Assembly: GCF_021917145.1 (NCBI RefSeq)
Contig: NC_061062.1
Location: 5,485,847 to 5,549,846 of the forward strand
From: Hypomesus transpacificus
Lineage: Eukaryota > Chordata > Actinopteri > Osmeriformes > Osmeridae
DNA: 64,000 nt
Direction of reading: 5' to 3'
Positions 1 to 11,700 of the stretch are shown piece by piece. Each line of letters starts with the position of its first letter. Position 1 is the stretch's first letter. Made by a program: the position numbers and the translations under genes. The notes beneath the pieces are model-generated. The model did not search any database, was not told the DNA's origin, and worked only from the letters and a program-made list of their open reading frames with translations.

Positions 1-227
1 CAATCATTTTAAGACAGTTACAACAAACCAACAAGAGCAACAAGTCTCTCAATAAGAGTCATTGTGATCCTGTGTACATGTGTATATATAGCATATCAAG
101 TGTTACAAAATATTTACCTTCTTTAAGAGAAAAGCTTTGGACATTTGGCTGTTGTGACAATCCTTTGGTGCCCTGTTTAATGCACTTCACTGTGTGTTGT
201 CCCCTGGTTTGCTTGTCTTGTCTCCAG

Positions 228-3200
228 CCTCCACCAAGCAGGACAGTTATCTGACCAAGTGTTTTAGGGTCTTTCCCTGGGAGAACCTATCTGGCTTCCA
301 AAGGATCATTCTGGTGTGTGCGTCTGTGGGGGGGGGGGGGGGGTGTATCAATCAATCAAACACATTGACTGTTGACACATTTCACAACACAATACACAAA
401 AAGACACATCAGAAATACCGCACACAAAACACAGGACAAAATACATTGCCATGACAGCGATCGTAACATGCTTTGGCTGTCTTTATGCAGACTCAGAGGC
501 CTTAATGTCACACAAGAAGTAGATGAACTCTGTAGAGCGAGCCAGTTGTGATCCTGTATCTACCTCTCAGATCAAGGTCCTGCGACCGGAGTGTCTGACG
601 TTGTCAGTGAGGGCGTTCGTCACAGAGAAGATGGGCTCAAAGTACCTGGAGGGAGGGCAGGTGTCTCTGAGGGAGGTGTACCATCACTGCACTGCAAACA
701 CACCCATAGTCTTCATCCTGTCCCCTGGTGAGTAGGAAGACCAAGTCTATCTATCTCTCTCATTCTGTCGGACTCCATGTCTTTCTGTCTCCTTTCGTTT
801 CCCTCCCTGTCCTCGCTGTCTTGTTCACTCATGCCATCGCTGTCTCTCTCGCTCTCATTCTGTCTCTTTCTCTTCCTCTGTAGCTCTCTCTCCCCCTCTT
901 TCTCTCTCTGCCTCCCCCCCACTCCCCTTCTTTCTCTATCTGCCTCCCTCCCCCCTCTTTCTCTCTGCCTTTCCCCCCACCCTCTCTCCACCCTTTTTCA
1001 CACCCCTTTCTCTCTCGCTCTCTCTCTCTCCTCCCACCCACCCTCCCCTCCTCCTGGACCATCAGTCCCAGCGTTTCTCCTCCCAGCCAGCTTGGTTACC
1101 CTGGCTTCTCCGCCCCTCCTCAGGTGTGGACCCAGCCTCCCAGCTGGTGCGGCTGGCCCAGGAGCTCCGCGGCAGCAGCCTGCACCTGGACATGGTGTCC
1201 CTGGGCCAGGGCCAGGGCCCAAGGGCCAACGAGCTCATCTACCAGGCCCAGGTCCTGAAGGGCCGCTGGGTCTTCCTCCAGAACTGTCATCTGGCCGCCT
1301 CCTTCATGCCCAGGCTGCAGAATATAGTGAACTCGTGAGTGACATGGAGTCCTTTACATTTCATTGTGCCTCGTTGTCTGGATAGAATGTAGTTGTATGA
1401 CACCAAAATATAAAATATATTCTGTGTACCTTGTAGCCACAGCGTTTTGTGGGTTACTGAGTGTGTGTGTGTTTGGGCGCGGTCAGATTGAAAGGAAGAG
1501 GGTTGGATCTGGACCCCCACTTCCGCCTCTGGCTCTCTTCCAAGCCTGACCCAGGGTTTCCTGCCTCTGTCTTGCAGAGCACCATCAAGGTGAGCCATTA
1601 CCACGCCCCACCCCTAGAGGGCACTCCCACATTCACTTACCCATGGGAGAGCTTCAAGTTAAGAGAGGAATGTTATTTTTTTCTCGTCTATACATTTTTT
1701 TGTTTATTAACAGTTTCTTGGCCATATCAGTCAACTCCATCATTTAGATTGAGGTTTTGCTTCTGATTGGTCATAATTGAAGAAGGCTGCGTGTGATTAT
1801 GTGTCACTGCAGGTGGGTTTGGACCCTCCCCGGGGTGTGAAGGAGAAGTTGCTCCACACCTTCAGCCCCAGCGGAGAGGCAAGCGAGAGGACCTTCTCTC
1901 AGGCAGACTGCAGCCCCCACTGGAAGAGCCTGCTCTTCAGCCTGTGCTTCTTCAATGCCATCGTCCAAGAGAGGGCCAAGTTCGGGCCCCTGGGCTGGAA
2001 CGTCCCCTACACCTTCACCTCCTCCGACCTCGAGGTAGAACCATGGGTTCAGTTAGCTTTTATCCCAAGCCAGCTGGAGCACGGGGAAGGGGGAATTTGA
2101 ACCTGTGACTTCTCTAGCTGCAGTTAATTGCTCTAACCATTAAGCTATACTTGGGTAGGAGGGGCAGGTTGTCATGCTGAGACTAACCATGATGAGATAG
2201 GTGGTTCTGGAGTGAGAGATGGTATTCGGATCTATTCAGTGGGTGCATGGTTATGTGTGTGTGCATGTGTTTGTGTGTTTGTGTGTATATATATACATAT
2301 CAGGGCTCGACATTAAGGCTTGTCAGCTTGTTTGGGACAAGTGGATTTTTTTGTGGGGCAAGTGGAAGAGAAATGTACTTGCCCCACTGGACAATTTAAA
2401 ACTCCAACAAATGCCATGTTACTTCACGTTATGTGCCACTCATTATGTCTATTTTACAGATTTGACCAAATTCTGCATTAGCAAAACACAAAAAAGTGGC
2501 TTTGTCCCAAGATCTCTACAGACGGTGCAGCTAATTTAATGCTCAACACTTGAACGGGGGCTTATTACTTGAAAGTGGAATTATTTACTGTGTCGTCTCC
2601 GTTACACTATCAAGACTTGGAAATACTGTAACTTACATTTACATTTAGTCATTTAGCAGAGGCTCTTATCCAGAGCGACTTACAGTATGTACAGGGACAT
2701 TCCCCCCAAGGCAAGTAGGGTGAAGTGCCTTGCCCAAGGACACAACGTCACTTGGCACGTCCGGGAATCAAACTAACAACCTTCTGATTAATAGTCCGAC
2801 TCCCTAACCGCTCAGCCATCTGATCCCCTGTAACTTGCTAAAGTAGGCAAATGGCTAGTAGAACGTAACATTTCATAATAATTTCAGCGCTGCAAGACCC
2901 AGTGAAATTATACAGCAAGCAAACTAACGTTAGCTAGGAACAAAATTGTCTAACTCAACTTCAGTAGGCTATCCTCAGTATTTGTAAGTTAGTTAAACTT
3001 ATACTATATCGAAAATAATTTTGTAGACATAAACATTGATTTTCCCACTAAATATTGGTGTTAACTTTTGAATTGTTCTGCAATTTCTCTTTCTACCCGA
3101 CAGAGGCTGATTTACCAAGGGAATCTTTAAAATGTGTATACTTTACAGTTGAATATTAGCTGATATTTAACTACGTTCATTTAACCGATACAAATTCTGC

Positions 3201-6200
3201 TAATGCTTGCTAGGTACACAGCTGCCGACGCTTGCTAGCTAACGTCAACAACACATAAAAAAAATATATATAAAATAATAAATCTTTACCCGGACAAGTG
3301 ACTGTTGTGCATTGATAAGTGAAACATTCATTTACTTGTTCAAAGGACAAGTGACTCAAAAAGTTCATGTTGAGCCCTGTATATATGTGTGTTTGTGCAC
3401 TTCACCCAGGTGTCCATCATGAACCAGGAGCGCCTCTTGCGTGGGGTGGATGGCTGTGCGTTGCCATGGGCGGCGCTGTGCTACCTGACAGGGGAGGTGA
3501 CCTACGGGGGCCGTGTAACCGACCCCTGGGACCGCCGCTGCCTGATGGCCGTCCTCCAGCACTGCTACTCCCCCCTCGTGCTCCAGGAGGGACACGGGCT
3601 CTGCCCCGCCCCGGTACCGCTTCCGCTCACCACCACAACAACAGCACTGTCAGGAGGTCTAAAACAAACAGGCCTCTGCTTGTTTGCATTGCAAACAAGC
3701 AATGAGAGGGCTTCACAGATGCCCACAGATCAGCACCTATAACCAATCGGAACCCTAAATGTAGACAAGGAAAAACTCTTAGAATTAAGAAATCGGCAGG
3801 AGCTATTCAGATCCCCTCCTCTAAAACTGCAGTTTTTACTTTACTCACCAAATACTCCCAATTATTAATAACTCACAAAGTACTCCAATTATTATTTACT
3901 CACCAAATACTCCAATTATTACTTACTCAACTGAATACTTCAATTATTACTCACTTATCTAAATACTCCAGGGGCGTAGGTTTCATCATACATCTAAGCC
4001 ACAGGCACCAATCATTATATTGTGTTTAGTGTCTCTTATAAATGAAGAGCACTGTGTTCCTGTCTGAGCAGGGGTACCCAGCCTTCCCCAGAGAAGCCAG
4101 CTGGGCTGAGTGCCGCTCCTACGTAGAGCACCTGCCCGACCAGGACCTGGCCCAGGCGTTCGGCATGGACAACCAGGCTGAGGCTGTTGTCCTGCACAGC
4201 CAGAGCCAGCTGCTGCTGCACAACATCCTCGCCATGCAGCCGCGCCTCAGCGACAGCAGCTCGCTGGCCAGGTGGGAACCCCAAAGAACCCGGGGGTATT
4301 TAAGCCTGAGACAGTGGGACCGAGGTGTTGCAAGGTACTCTGGGTATTTAGGGTTAGGGTTGGAAATCCAGAGGTGTTGCCAGGAACCCTGGGTATTTAA
4401 GGTTATAGAACAACACTACATATAGAAACATATAGAAACATTACAATAGTCCCTGGCAAACCTTTCCCCTCTCACCTATGGTCACATCGCCCCCTATTGG
4501 TAAGTTCACACCCCCTGGGTGTAGTTGGGGTGTGGACATAATCTCATCACATCACCGTAAAAACATTATTTACCAACACCTACTTACATTGTATACACAT
4601 TAAGTAACTGACATTTATCATGTGTATGAAGGTATCTACAGGTGGGTACATACGAGTGTGTGTGTGTGTGGGGGGGCAGAGATGGACAGAGCCAGGATGG
4701 AGATGTCCTTCAGATGGCCTCCTACATATTAAAGAAGCTTCCAGAGACTGTGGAGGCTGACCATGTGACAGAGAGAACCCTCCTCCTGAAGGATATCATA
4801 GTCAGAGTCAACACTGCAGCGGAAGGTGCTGGAACCCTCTGCTGGTCCCATATGCTACACTGTGTTAGCCTGGTCTGGATGGGGCGGGTTAGAACAGGAA
4901 CTTAGGGGGGGGGGGGGGACATGACAGAGATACATGGTCACCCGACCATGTAAAGACAGAAAAGACATGCCGTTGTGTAAATAAGATAAGGCCATTTAGT
5001 TTGTTTAATAAAAGAGCAAGCTATAGACCTGCTTTATAGGAAAGGTAACCTTAAATGACTTATTTTGTGATCTGGCACTATATATATATATTTTTCTACA
5101 AAATTAGCTTGACCTTCCAGGGGGGTTGGGGGGGTGCCGTTGGGGGGTGGGGCGCCCCCGTAATATAATGGTCGGGGAAACACTGCATATGCTACACTGA
5201 GACACACATGGCAATCAACGTGAAAAACGAAGTGAACAAAAGACTGTGTGCACATGTGTGTGTTTTGACCTGTGTGTATGTGCGTACCTCTGTGTGTGGC
5301 TTCAGTAGGTGCGGAGCGCCCCTCCATGGCCTCACTCGCCCTAACCTCGTCCTCCCTGGCCTCGTCAGCCCTGGCCTCGTCCTCCCTGGCCTCATCAGCC
5401 CTGGTGGTGGTCCTGCGCCAGGAGCTGGACCGATTCAACCGTCTGCTAAGAGTGGCTCGCTCCTGCCTGCTGTCTGTGTGCTCAGCCCTGAGGGGAGAGC
5501 TGCTGATGAGCCCCAGTCTGGAGGAGGTCTGCAACGCTCTGCTTTCCATGCTAGTGCCCTCCGCCTGGCAGGTGGGCCCACCTGCATGTCTGGGAATATT
5601 TGTGTTTATGTTATCTTTTTATGTGTTAAGCCTTCATATTATGTGAGTGTGTGTTATACCTTTATAATTCAAGTTCATTGTCAAATGCTCATAACTGATT
5701 GATTGGCAATGATATGCTGGATTTTTGATGTTTCTGAATTTATGAGTGTTACAGTCTCATATGTCAGCGTGTGTGTTACAACTTTATATGTGAATATGTG
5801 TTACAAATCCTTAAAATGTATTATTTTAAATGCATATGTCTGTCTGTTTGTACAATACAATTGTGTTTGTGTAGTTGTTGGCCTCTTTGGTTGGATTATG
5901 GATTAATATATTTTGTTGGCAAACAAAGCTGTAGCCATGCGAGGGTGTTATCAAACTAAATGGACACTGTTGTGTCTGACCATCTGTGTTTTGGTAGCAC
6001 TGTTCCTACGAGTCCTGTCAACCCCTGGGGTCCTGGGTTCTGGACCTGGAGCAGAGGGTGTATTTCTTCAGACTCTGGGCTGACCACATCAAAACCACCC
6101 TCATGGAAAGGTTGTAAGATCATGATGTTAACATATCTGCATCTACATAACTACATGTTCTGCAGGACCTTACCGTACCTCTCTGCACTCGACAGTAAAA

Positions 6201-7916
6201 AAACGAAAACTGATATCCTTCTGGAAGAATTGCGCCACCTGTAGGACACTGTTTGCCAGTGTCAGAAAGGTGTTCTTAACACGGGTCCTGGAGAGCTACA
6301 ATATCATCATTACTGTTTCTGCTACAACCTCAATCTCACTCACCTGGTTTAAAAATGAGCTGGTTAAATTAGGGGCCAGACCTAGTGTAAAACATTTCAT
6401 CTATGAAAACACAACACTGCATACCTTACTGTCAAACTTCATCAGTCATGGATTATTCCACTTTGCTGTACAGAAACATTTTCCGTTCTGAACTGTAGTC
6501 TCGTAAACGCTCACAGGAGATTTCTGTGTTTCTGCAGCGGGTTGACTCCAGGTCTCAGAACTGGAGTCTACTCTCTCGGCCTCCCAGCCAAGCCTGACCA
6601 GCAGAGCAGCCATCGCAGGAGGAAGCCTCGCAGCTACTGGCTGTCTGGCTTCTTCTTTCCCCAAGGTATTTCCCATGGTCGATCTGACCGGATCTGGGTA
6701 TATCAACCCTTTTTAATGTTTCATTTCATCCGTGGTTCTCCACCACGGGATCCTAACCCCGTGGGTCCTGATCTGTAGGTTTCCTCACGGCCGTGCTGCA
6801 GGACAGTTCCCGTCAGAAGAACCTGGCTGTAGACTCCTTGTCCCTCACCTACCGCGTCCAGCCCAGTGACGCGTCGCCCTGCGCCTGGAGCAAAGAGGCC
6901 GACAAAACCAAGCTCTTCTTTGAGGTGACCCATGATAGGAGTATCAGCCGCTGTGTGAGGGCCAGGAAAACGTGATCATGTACGATCTATAATGTGTGTA
7001 ATCGATTGAGTGGGATTTGACTCGAACCCCTGTGTCTCAGAGAGGCTCCTTGTCTGAATGAAGAATCAAGCAGATCAGATGTGTCACCGGTTGGGGTGGC
7101 TCGTACCAGTGTACCGTGTTAACCCCCTGCTATGTTCCAGGGCTCCGCCCCGCCGGGTGAGGGGGTGCTGGTGTACGGGCTGTACCTGGCTGGGGCCGGC
7201 TGGGACCCGCTCTCCCACTCTCTCCAGGAGCTCCAGCCCAACGTCCAGCACTGTCCCCTGCCTGAGATGCACGTCCTGCCCTGCCTGGTAAACGGATGAC
7301 CTTCTCATTCTTGACTTGCTTCCAAAACCTAAACATTCTTTTTTTTTGTCTGCAATGTTTTATAGGGTTTCACAGCCAGAGTGGGTCATGTTTTATCAGT
7401 TACCTGTAGCATTGTGTTTTATTACTTATTAATTTAGCAGACAGTTTTGTCCACGTTGTATAGATCAAGGACTTGTAGTGTCATGCCTTACCAGACACAT
7501 GCAGTGTAATGTATGACCAGGTGCAGTACCTGTAGCATCATGTTCTATAAAATGTTATTCACCAAGCATTTCGATTTTTTTTCAAAGGATCTACATCAGG
7601 TATCTGAAGAATTTTGCCAGATTTTGTCATGTCTTATGTTGTATCTGTAGCATCACCATATCTTATCAGATCCAGTACCTGTATCGTGATGTCCTGTGTT
7701 TAGATATCAGAAGATAAGGCAGTGCCGCCTCCAGAGTCTGTAGAAGACCCCCAGCTCTACGAGTGTCCCCTGTACCGCACCTCCCAGCGCGGCGGCTCTC
7801 TCTCCACCTCCGGAACCTCCTCAAACTTTGTCACGGCCGTCTCTCTGCCCAGCAGGGAGCCCGCCGCTCACTGGATCCTCCGGGGCGCAGCACTCCTCTG
7901 CCAGCTGGACAACTGA
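228..7916 (+). CDS. Axonemal dynein heavy chain, C-terminal part (5' end outside window)
   Basis: This is the motor ATPase subunit of ciliary dynein; only the last 14 exons are in the window. Exons read: 228-313, 571-727, 1124-1334, 1487-1589, 1813-2034, 3410-3613, 4072-4271, 4680-4825, 5309-5571, 5998-6110, 6538-6665, 6779-6924, 7141-7287 and 7704-7916 (TGA). Codon phase is continuous across every junction, giving about 779 codons. Family landmarks are visible: FILSPGVDP followed by [12 protein letters not shown] (AAA6 region), [45 protein letters not shown], and the terminal block ending [15 protein letters not shown]. The 5309-5571 exon carries an extra Ser/Ala/Leu repeat. Which DNAH paralogue this is cannot be settled by eye. 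DNAH14 is possible because human DNAH14 lies on 1q42 near COQ8A, a relative of which is also in this window, but DNAH6-like genes are not excluded. A poly(A) signal follows at 7999. Confidence 0.9.
2301..3379. mobile_element. hAT-like non-autonomous DNA transposon with a nested SINE
   Basis: The ends are inverted relative to each other: CAGGGCTCGACATTAA on the left and TTCATGTTGAGCCCTG on the right. The CAGGG...CCCTG termini are typical of hAT elements. The interior has no open transposase, and GACAAGTG-type motifs occur near both ends in inverted orientation. Flanking 8-bp sequences are both TA-rich but not identical, so the target duplication is not convincing. A SINE is inserted at about 2632-2829. 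The element sits inside the intron before the 3410 exon of the dynein gene. Confidence 0.6.
2632..2829 (-). mobile_element. tRNA-derived SINE (family A)
   Basis: Read on the minus strand, this is a tRNA-like head with an A-box-like GATGGCTGAGCGG and a decayed B box, then a body, and a tail TAAGAGCCTCTGCTAAATGA ending in ATGTAAATGTAA. TGTAA-type tails are known for L2-clade LINEs and the SINEs they mobilise. Similar copies lie at 31608-31805 and 52655-52840. Confidence 0.75.
3838..3971. repeat. Degenerate A/T-rich minisatellite in a dynein intron
   Basis: About four imperfect copies of a unit of roughly 30 bp built around TACTCACCAAATACTCCAAT lie in the intron between the 3410-3613 and 4072-4271 exons. 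No function is suggested. Confidence 0.5.
5085..5190. mobile_element. Fragment of an hAT-like MITE end
   Basis: A G-rich block is followed by GGCGCCCCCGTAATATAATG and GGGGAAACACTG. On the minus strand this starts CAGTGTTTCCCC, a common hAT-type terminus in teleosts. Only one end is recognisable, so it is scored as a fragment. It lies in a dynein intron. Confidence 0.45.
7385..7700. repeat. Degenerate tandem duplication in the last dynein intron
   Basis: Variants of GTACCTGTAGCATCATGT recur four to five times, with spacers, across the last intron of the dynein gene. The copies are too diverged for an exact unit length. Nothing else is seen in this intron. Confidence 0.35.
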
Positions 7917-7998
7917 GCTCACGGCTACAGCGAGCACGCAGACTAGCTGGAGAGCTGTTGGCTGCATGTTGGTCATTAGTTGTTTTTTTTCTCAATGG

Positions 7999-8004
7999 AA
8001 ATAA
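7999..8004 (+). terminator. Poly(A) signal of the dynein gene
   Basis: An AATAAA hexamer lies 82 nt after the dynein stop codon, followed by an A/G-rich stretch. An opposed TTTATT (AATAAA on the minus strand) at 8037-8042 probably serves slc5a6. Confidence 0.6.
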
Positions 8005-8036
8005 AGAAGAAGACTTAGGATACCATGAAATGGTCC

Positions 8037-8042
8037 TTTATT
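8037..8042 (-). terminator. Candidate poly(A) signal of slc5a6
   Basis: Minus-strand AATAAA lies about 700 nt beyond the slc5a6 stop codon, within 33 nt of the opposed dynein signal. The 8043-8741 interval has no gene on either strand and would be the slc5a6 3' UTR. Confidence 0.4.
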
Positions 8043-8741
8043 TTTTGTACGGTACAAATGGGCATTGTTTTAAAATGAGCATCCTTTTATAAAACTTAGA
8101 TCTTGTGATTGAATTGATGATCGTGTACATACTACAAAGTGGGAATGAGAAGTGGGACTGAGAAGTGCGATACTTGTCAGATCTGTACAATAGTATTTTA
8201 AATCGGCATGTTTTTTGAGTTTAACATAACATATGTAATTCCACATCCCCCCCCCCCCCTATTCTTTAGTTTTACGAGGCACAGAGTTCCAACCACGCAC
8301 TGTGACTGACAGGCGACTGACAATATGTAATCCGCAGTAAACAGTAGCAGCAATATCAGCAATCATCATGTAGCCATGCTATGCCTCATTGTAAGTTAAT
8401 GGAAGAATTTGAATGTTAATGGCTCATAACAGTAGGCTAAATACAAGTCAAACTTTTTTTTTTGGTTGTGATCGAATTATTTAGTTACCGCGGAATCTTA
8501 CGGGAACTAAACCACAGGTAAACACGACATCCAAGAACAAGCTTTGCTTTCATACCAAACTCTTTCATCCCAAACCACCACAGCATTTCCTTTCTCTTTG
8601 GTCTTGTAAAATGCTGTGGGTTAGTGCAACGTGAATTTCCAGTTAACTTTTACATCAATATCAAACCGTAATACTTTCTATTATAAATAATCCCTCCTCT
8701 CTCATCTCACACCTTTCTCAGCTTGGTAAGGCGAGTGTTTT

Positions 8742-11700
8742 TCACAATGCCGTTTCGTGCTCCAGGATCTGTGTTTGACATGGTAAAAAACTGTCTGTCT
8801 TGCCCAGCTCCGAGCCCTCCTCCCTCCAGAGGGCCTGCCCGTTGCTGTCCTTGAGAGTTGAAAGTTGGCACTGCGGAGAAGACGCCTGTCGGAACACAAC
8901 ACACACGTGGGTGGTTTGCTCAAGGTCCATTAGATAGCCTTTTTTTTGTGCCTGTTATTTGTATCTGTTGTCTCACATGTAAGTATAAGCACAGGAACTT
9001 TGGTTTTGGCAGCCATAATATCTGTAAACCTCATGTCTGTTAAACGTTCTCTTGGAGGCCACCTTTCTACTCACCCTGACCTCCCTGGGAGCGAGACGAC
9101 ACAGCTTCACTCGGAGCTTCTCTGGCAGGAAGAACAGCAGGTTGGTCATCAGAGGGTAGATGGTTCCTGGGGTCACCTCCTCCTCTTTCATAGGACCTTG
9201 AGAGTCACCAACACAACAAAGACAGATGATGACTTCTGGATAAAGACTACTGACATGTGTATCTCTTGGGAACATGTTGAAGTGTCTATCCCAGAGAGAT
9301 TAGAATGACCTACCAGTCAGGAAGCTGACAGCCAAGCCAGTGAGAATCACAGTGAAGCAGCTGAAGGCACTGTACCACATGTACGACAGCTGATAGAACC
9401 TGAGAAGCCCCACTGGTCGGCTGAAGAAAAATTAAACATATTTCGTGTTAATTCTCATATCCAAATGAACAGTTATTGGCAATGCAATGATGGATTTCCA
9501 GACTACAACAGTGCAGCAAAATATTCAGCAAAAAACAAGGTTTTGAGATGAGACTTTAACAAAGGAAAAACAACAGGCCAAATGGGCCAAACGATTTCTC
9601 CTGGCTGGTGGAGGTCTGTGTGTGTCCCACCTGGAGCCCTCAGAGGAGGTGAGGAGCGTGAGCCCCATTGCAGCTGTGATGTTCCGTGGCAGAGAGCCGG
9701 AGCAGTTGTGGCTCGACGGGGCTCGGGAACCTGGTGTCCGGGTCACGATGCTCCCGATGCCCACCCAGAAGGCCATGACCAGCCCCGCCCCCAGCCCTGT
9801 GAGCGCACCCTGGAGGACGGAAGAGGTTTAATACCAGAAGTATTGTCTTTCTATTGTTGGTTTAATGAATGAACAATGTCATTTTAATGTAAAATAATGT
9901 ATTCATGAACAAACACAGTTATCCAAAGTAACATGCAGGGGTGATCGGAACTTACAACCCTATTGATTTTCAGTCAAAAGCTATAACACTGAACTTTACC
10001 TATCCCCAACATAGGAGTCATTGTTCTGTGTTGTGTGTTTAATGTCTGGCCGCACAACAAATTCATCCATCAGGGATCTTTAAGATCACACTGACATACA
10101 GGACAGCACTGACACACAGGACAGCACTCACACACAGGACAGCACTCACATACAGGACAGCACTCACATACAGGACAGCACTGACACACAGGACAGCACT
10201 GACACACAGGACAGCACTGACACACAGGACAGCACTGACACACAGGACAGCACTCACATACAGGACAGCACTCACGTACAGGACAGCACTCACAGTAGTA
10301 TTGGCCCCTGGGAAGAACATCCCCAGACAGAAGAGGCCTAGAAGAGGGCCGCCTACTATGCCGAAGACTTTCAAAGCCACCTGAAAGTGAAACAAATACA
10401 CTGTCATGGAAAACAGCAGAACTTGCTATAGTACATCTGCCGTGATGAGTTTAATGTTCTTCCTTTAAACACATGTTCACCTGTAATACTGAATCCCCCA
10501 TCAAATGGGTAACATAGGCCATGGCTAGACACACCAGCCCATAAACCAAGGCTGAAGAGAGAAGAAAATGATAACAATCGTCATTTGAACAAATCTTTTG
10601 GACATCTGACATGTTTTAGTAGTGTTTCCAAGGGAACCGACCCAGGGCCTTGGAGAGCAGCGTGGCTCTGGCTTCAGTCATGGAGGGGAAGTGGGGCTTG
10701 ATGAGGTCCTCCATGGTTACAGTTGCCAGGGAGTTGAAGGCAGAGGAGATAGAGCTATGGAATAAGAATCCTCATCACTAACTATCATTTAGCAGACGCT
10801 TTTATCCACAGCGACGTACAAGAGAGAGCTTTACAAAAAGTGCATCGGTCAATGATAAAAACATTGCGGGTAGCCAGAGCATGAAGCATACACTGTGAAA
10901 AGCAAATAAGTGCCAATGGGTGGAACCAGAAGAGCATGTAGTTAAACACATTTCAATTAAACAACATGATCCTTGAAAGTGCTAGAGTGTACCTGGAGGA
11001 AGCAAGTAACAATAATATAATTCACGGCCAGTACAAGAGGTTAAATCAGTTACAACTAACCAACAAGTGCAGCGAGTCCCTCAATAAGTGTCCGAGTGTT
11101 CCCGGAGGAAATAAACATCTGGACCAACAAATCTTTCTTAAGTGCCATTGCACTCCCGGAACAAGTGCGTCTTTAGTCCTTTAACATTCCAACAATTACA
11201 TAGAACAAAAAGCATCACCGAACCTTCCATTTGATCAGATCAAATCAAATGTTTTATCAAATGCAGAGAACACAGGATTAATTATTTGCAGCTCCTTCAA
11301 CATTGAAATACAAGTATGAAAAGTATGAAAAACAGAACACAATGAACACAAGTAAAACAGTTTAAATAAGTGGCTTGTGCTTGAGTGATGTGCCTAAAGT
11401 CCGTGCTAATTCTCTCTGGGCAGACAGCAACTTTAGTACAATAATGACCTTGTACAATGACCAGTCCTAGTCAGGCAACAGGGGGAGAGTGTTGGAGAAC
11501 ATACCTAAGCGCAGCGCTGAACAAACAGGCCACGAAGAGTCCAGGCAACCCAGGCAGACCTTGGAGCATGTCCATGACAAAGTACAACACCATCTGAGGA
11601 CAACAACATTCCACTGGGTTAGCACAACATTAACACTATGGCTGCCAGATATAGGTTACACTAGCACCAGGGCCAGCTCAGGTGGGTTTAGCTCAGTGGT

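Noticed and set aside
713-1062. Minus-strand open frames rich in Arg/Glu/Gly
   Set aside because: They are translations of a CT-rich intron of the dynein gene and overlap its exons in a shadow frame.
4342-4362. Telomere-like TTAGGGTTAGGGTT
   Set aside because: Only two units inside a dynein intron, part of a local duplication; not an interstitial telomere array.
5034-5549. Minus-strand frame with [13 protein letters not shown]-type repeats
   Set aside because: It is the antisense shadow of the coding minisatellite in the dynein exon.
10063-10293. Regular repeat array resembling a CRISPR
   Set aside because: The units are contiguous with no spacers, 18 bp long, and lie in a vertebrate intron; it is a minisatellite.
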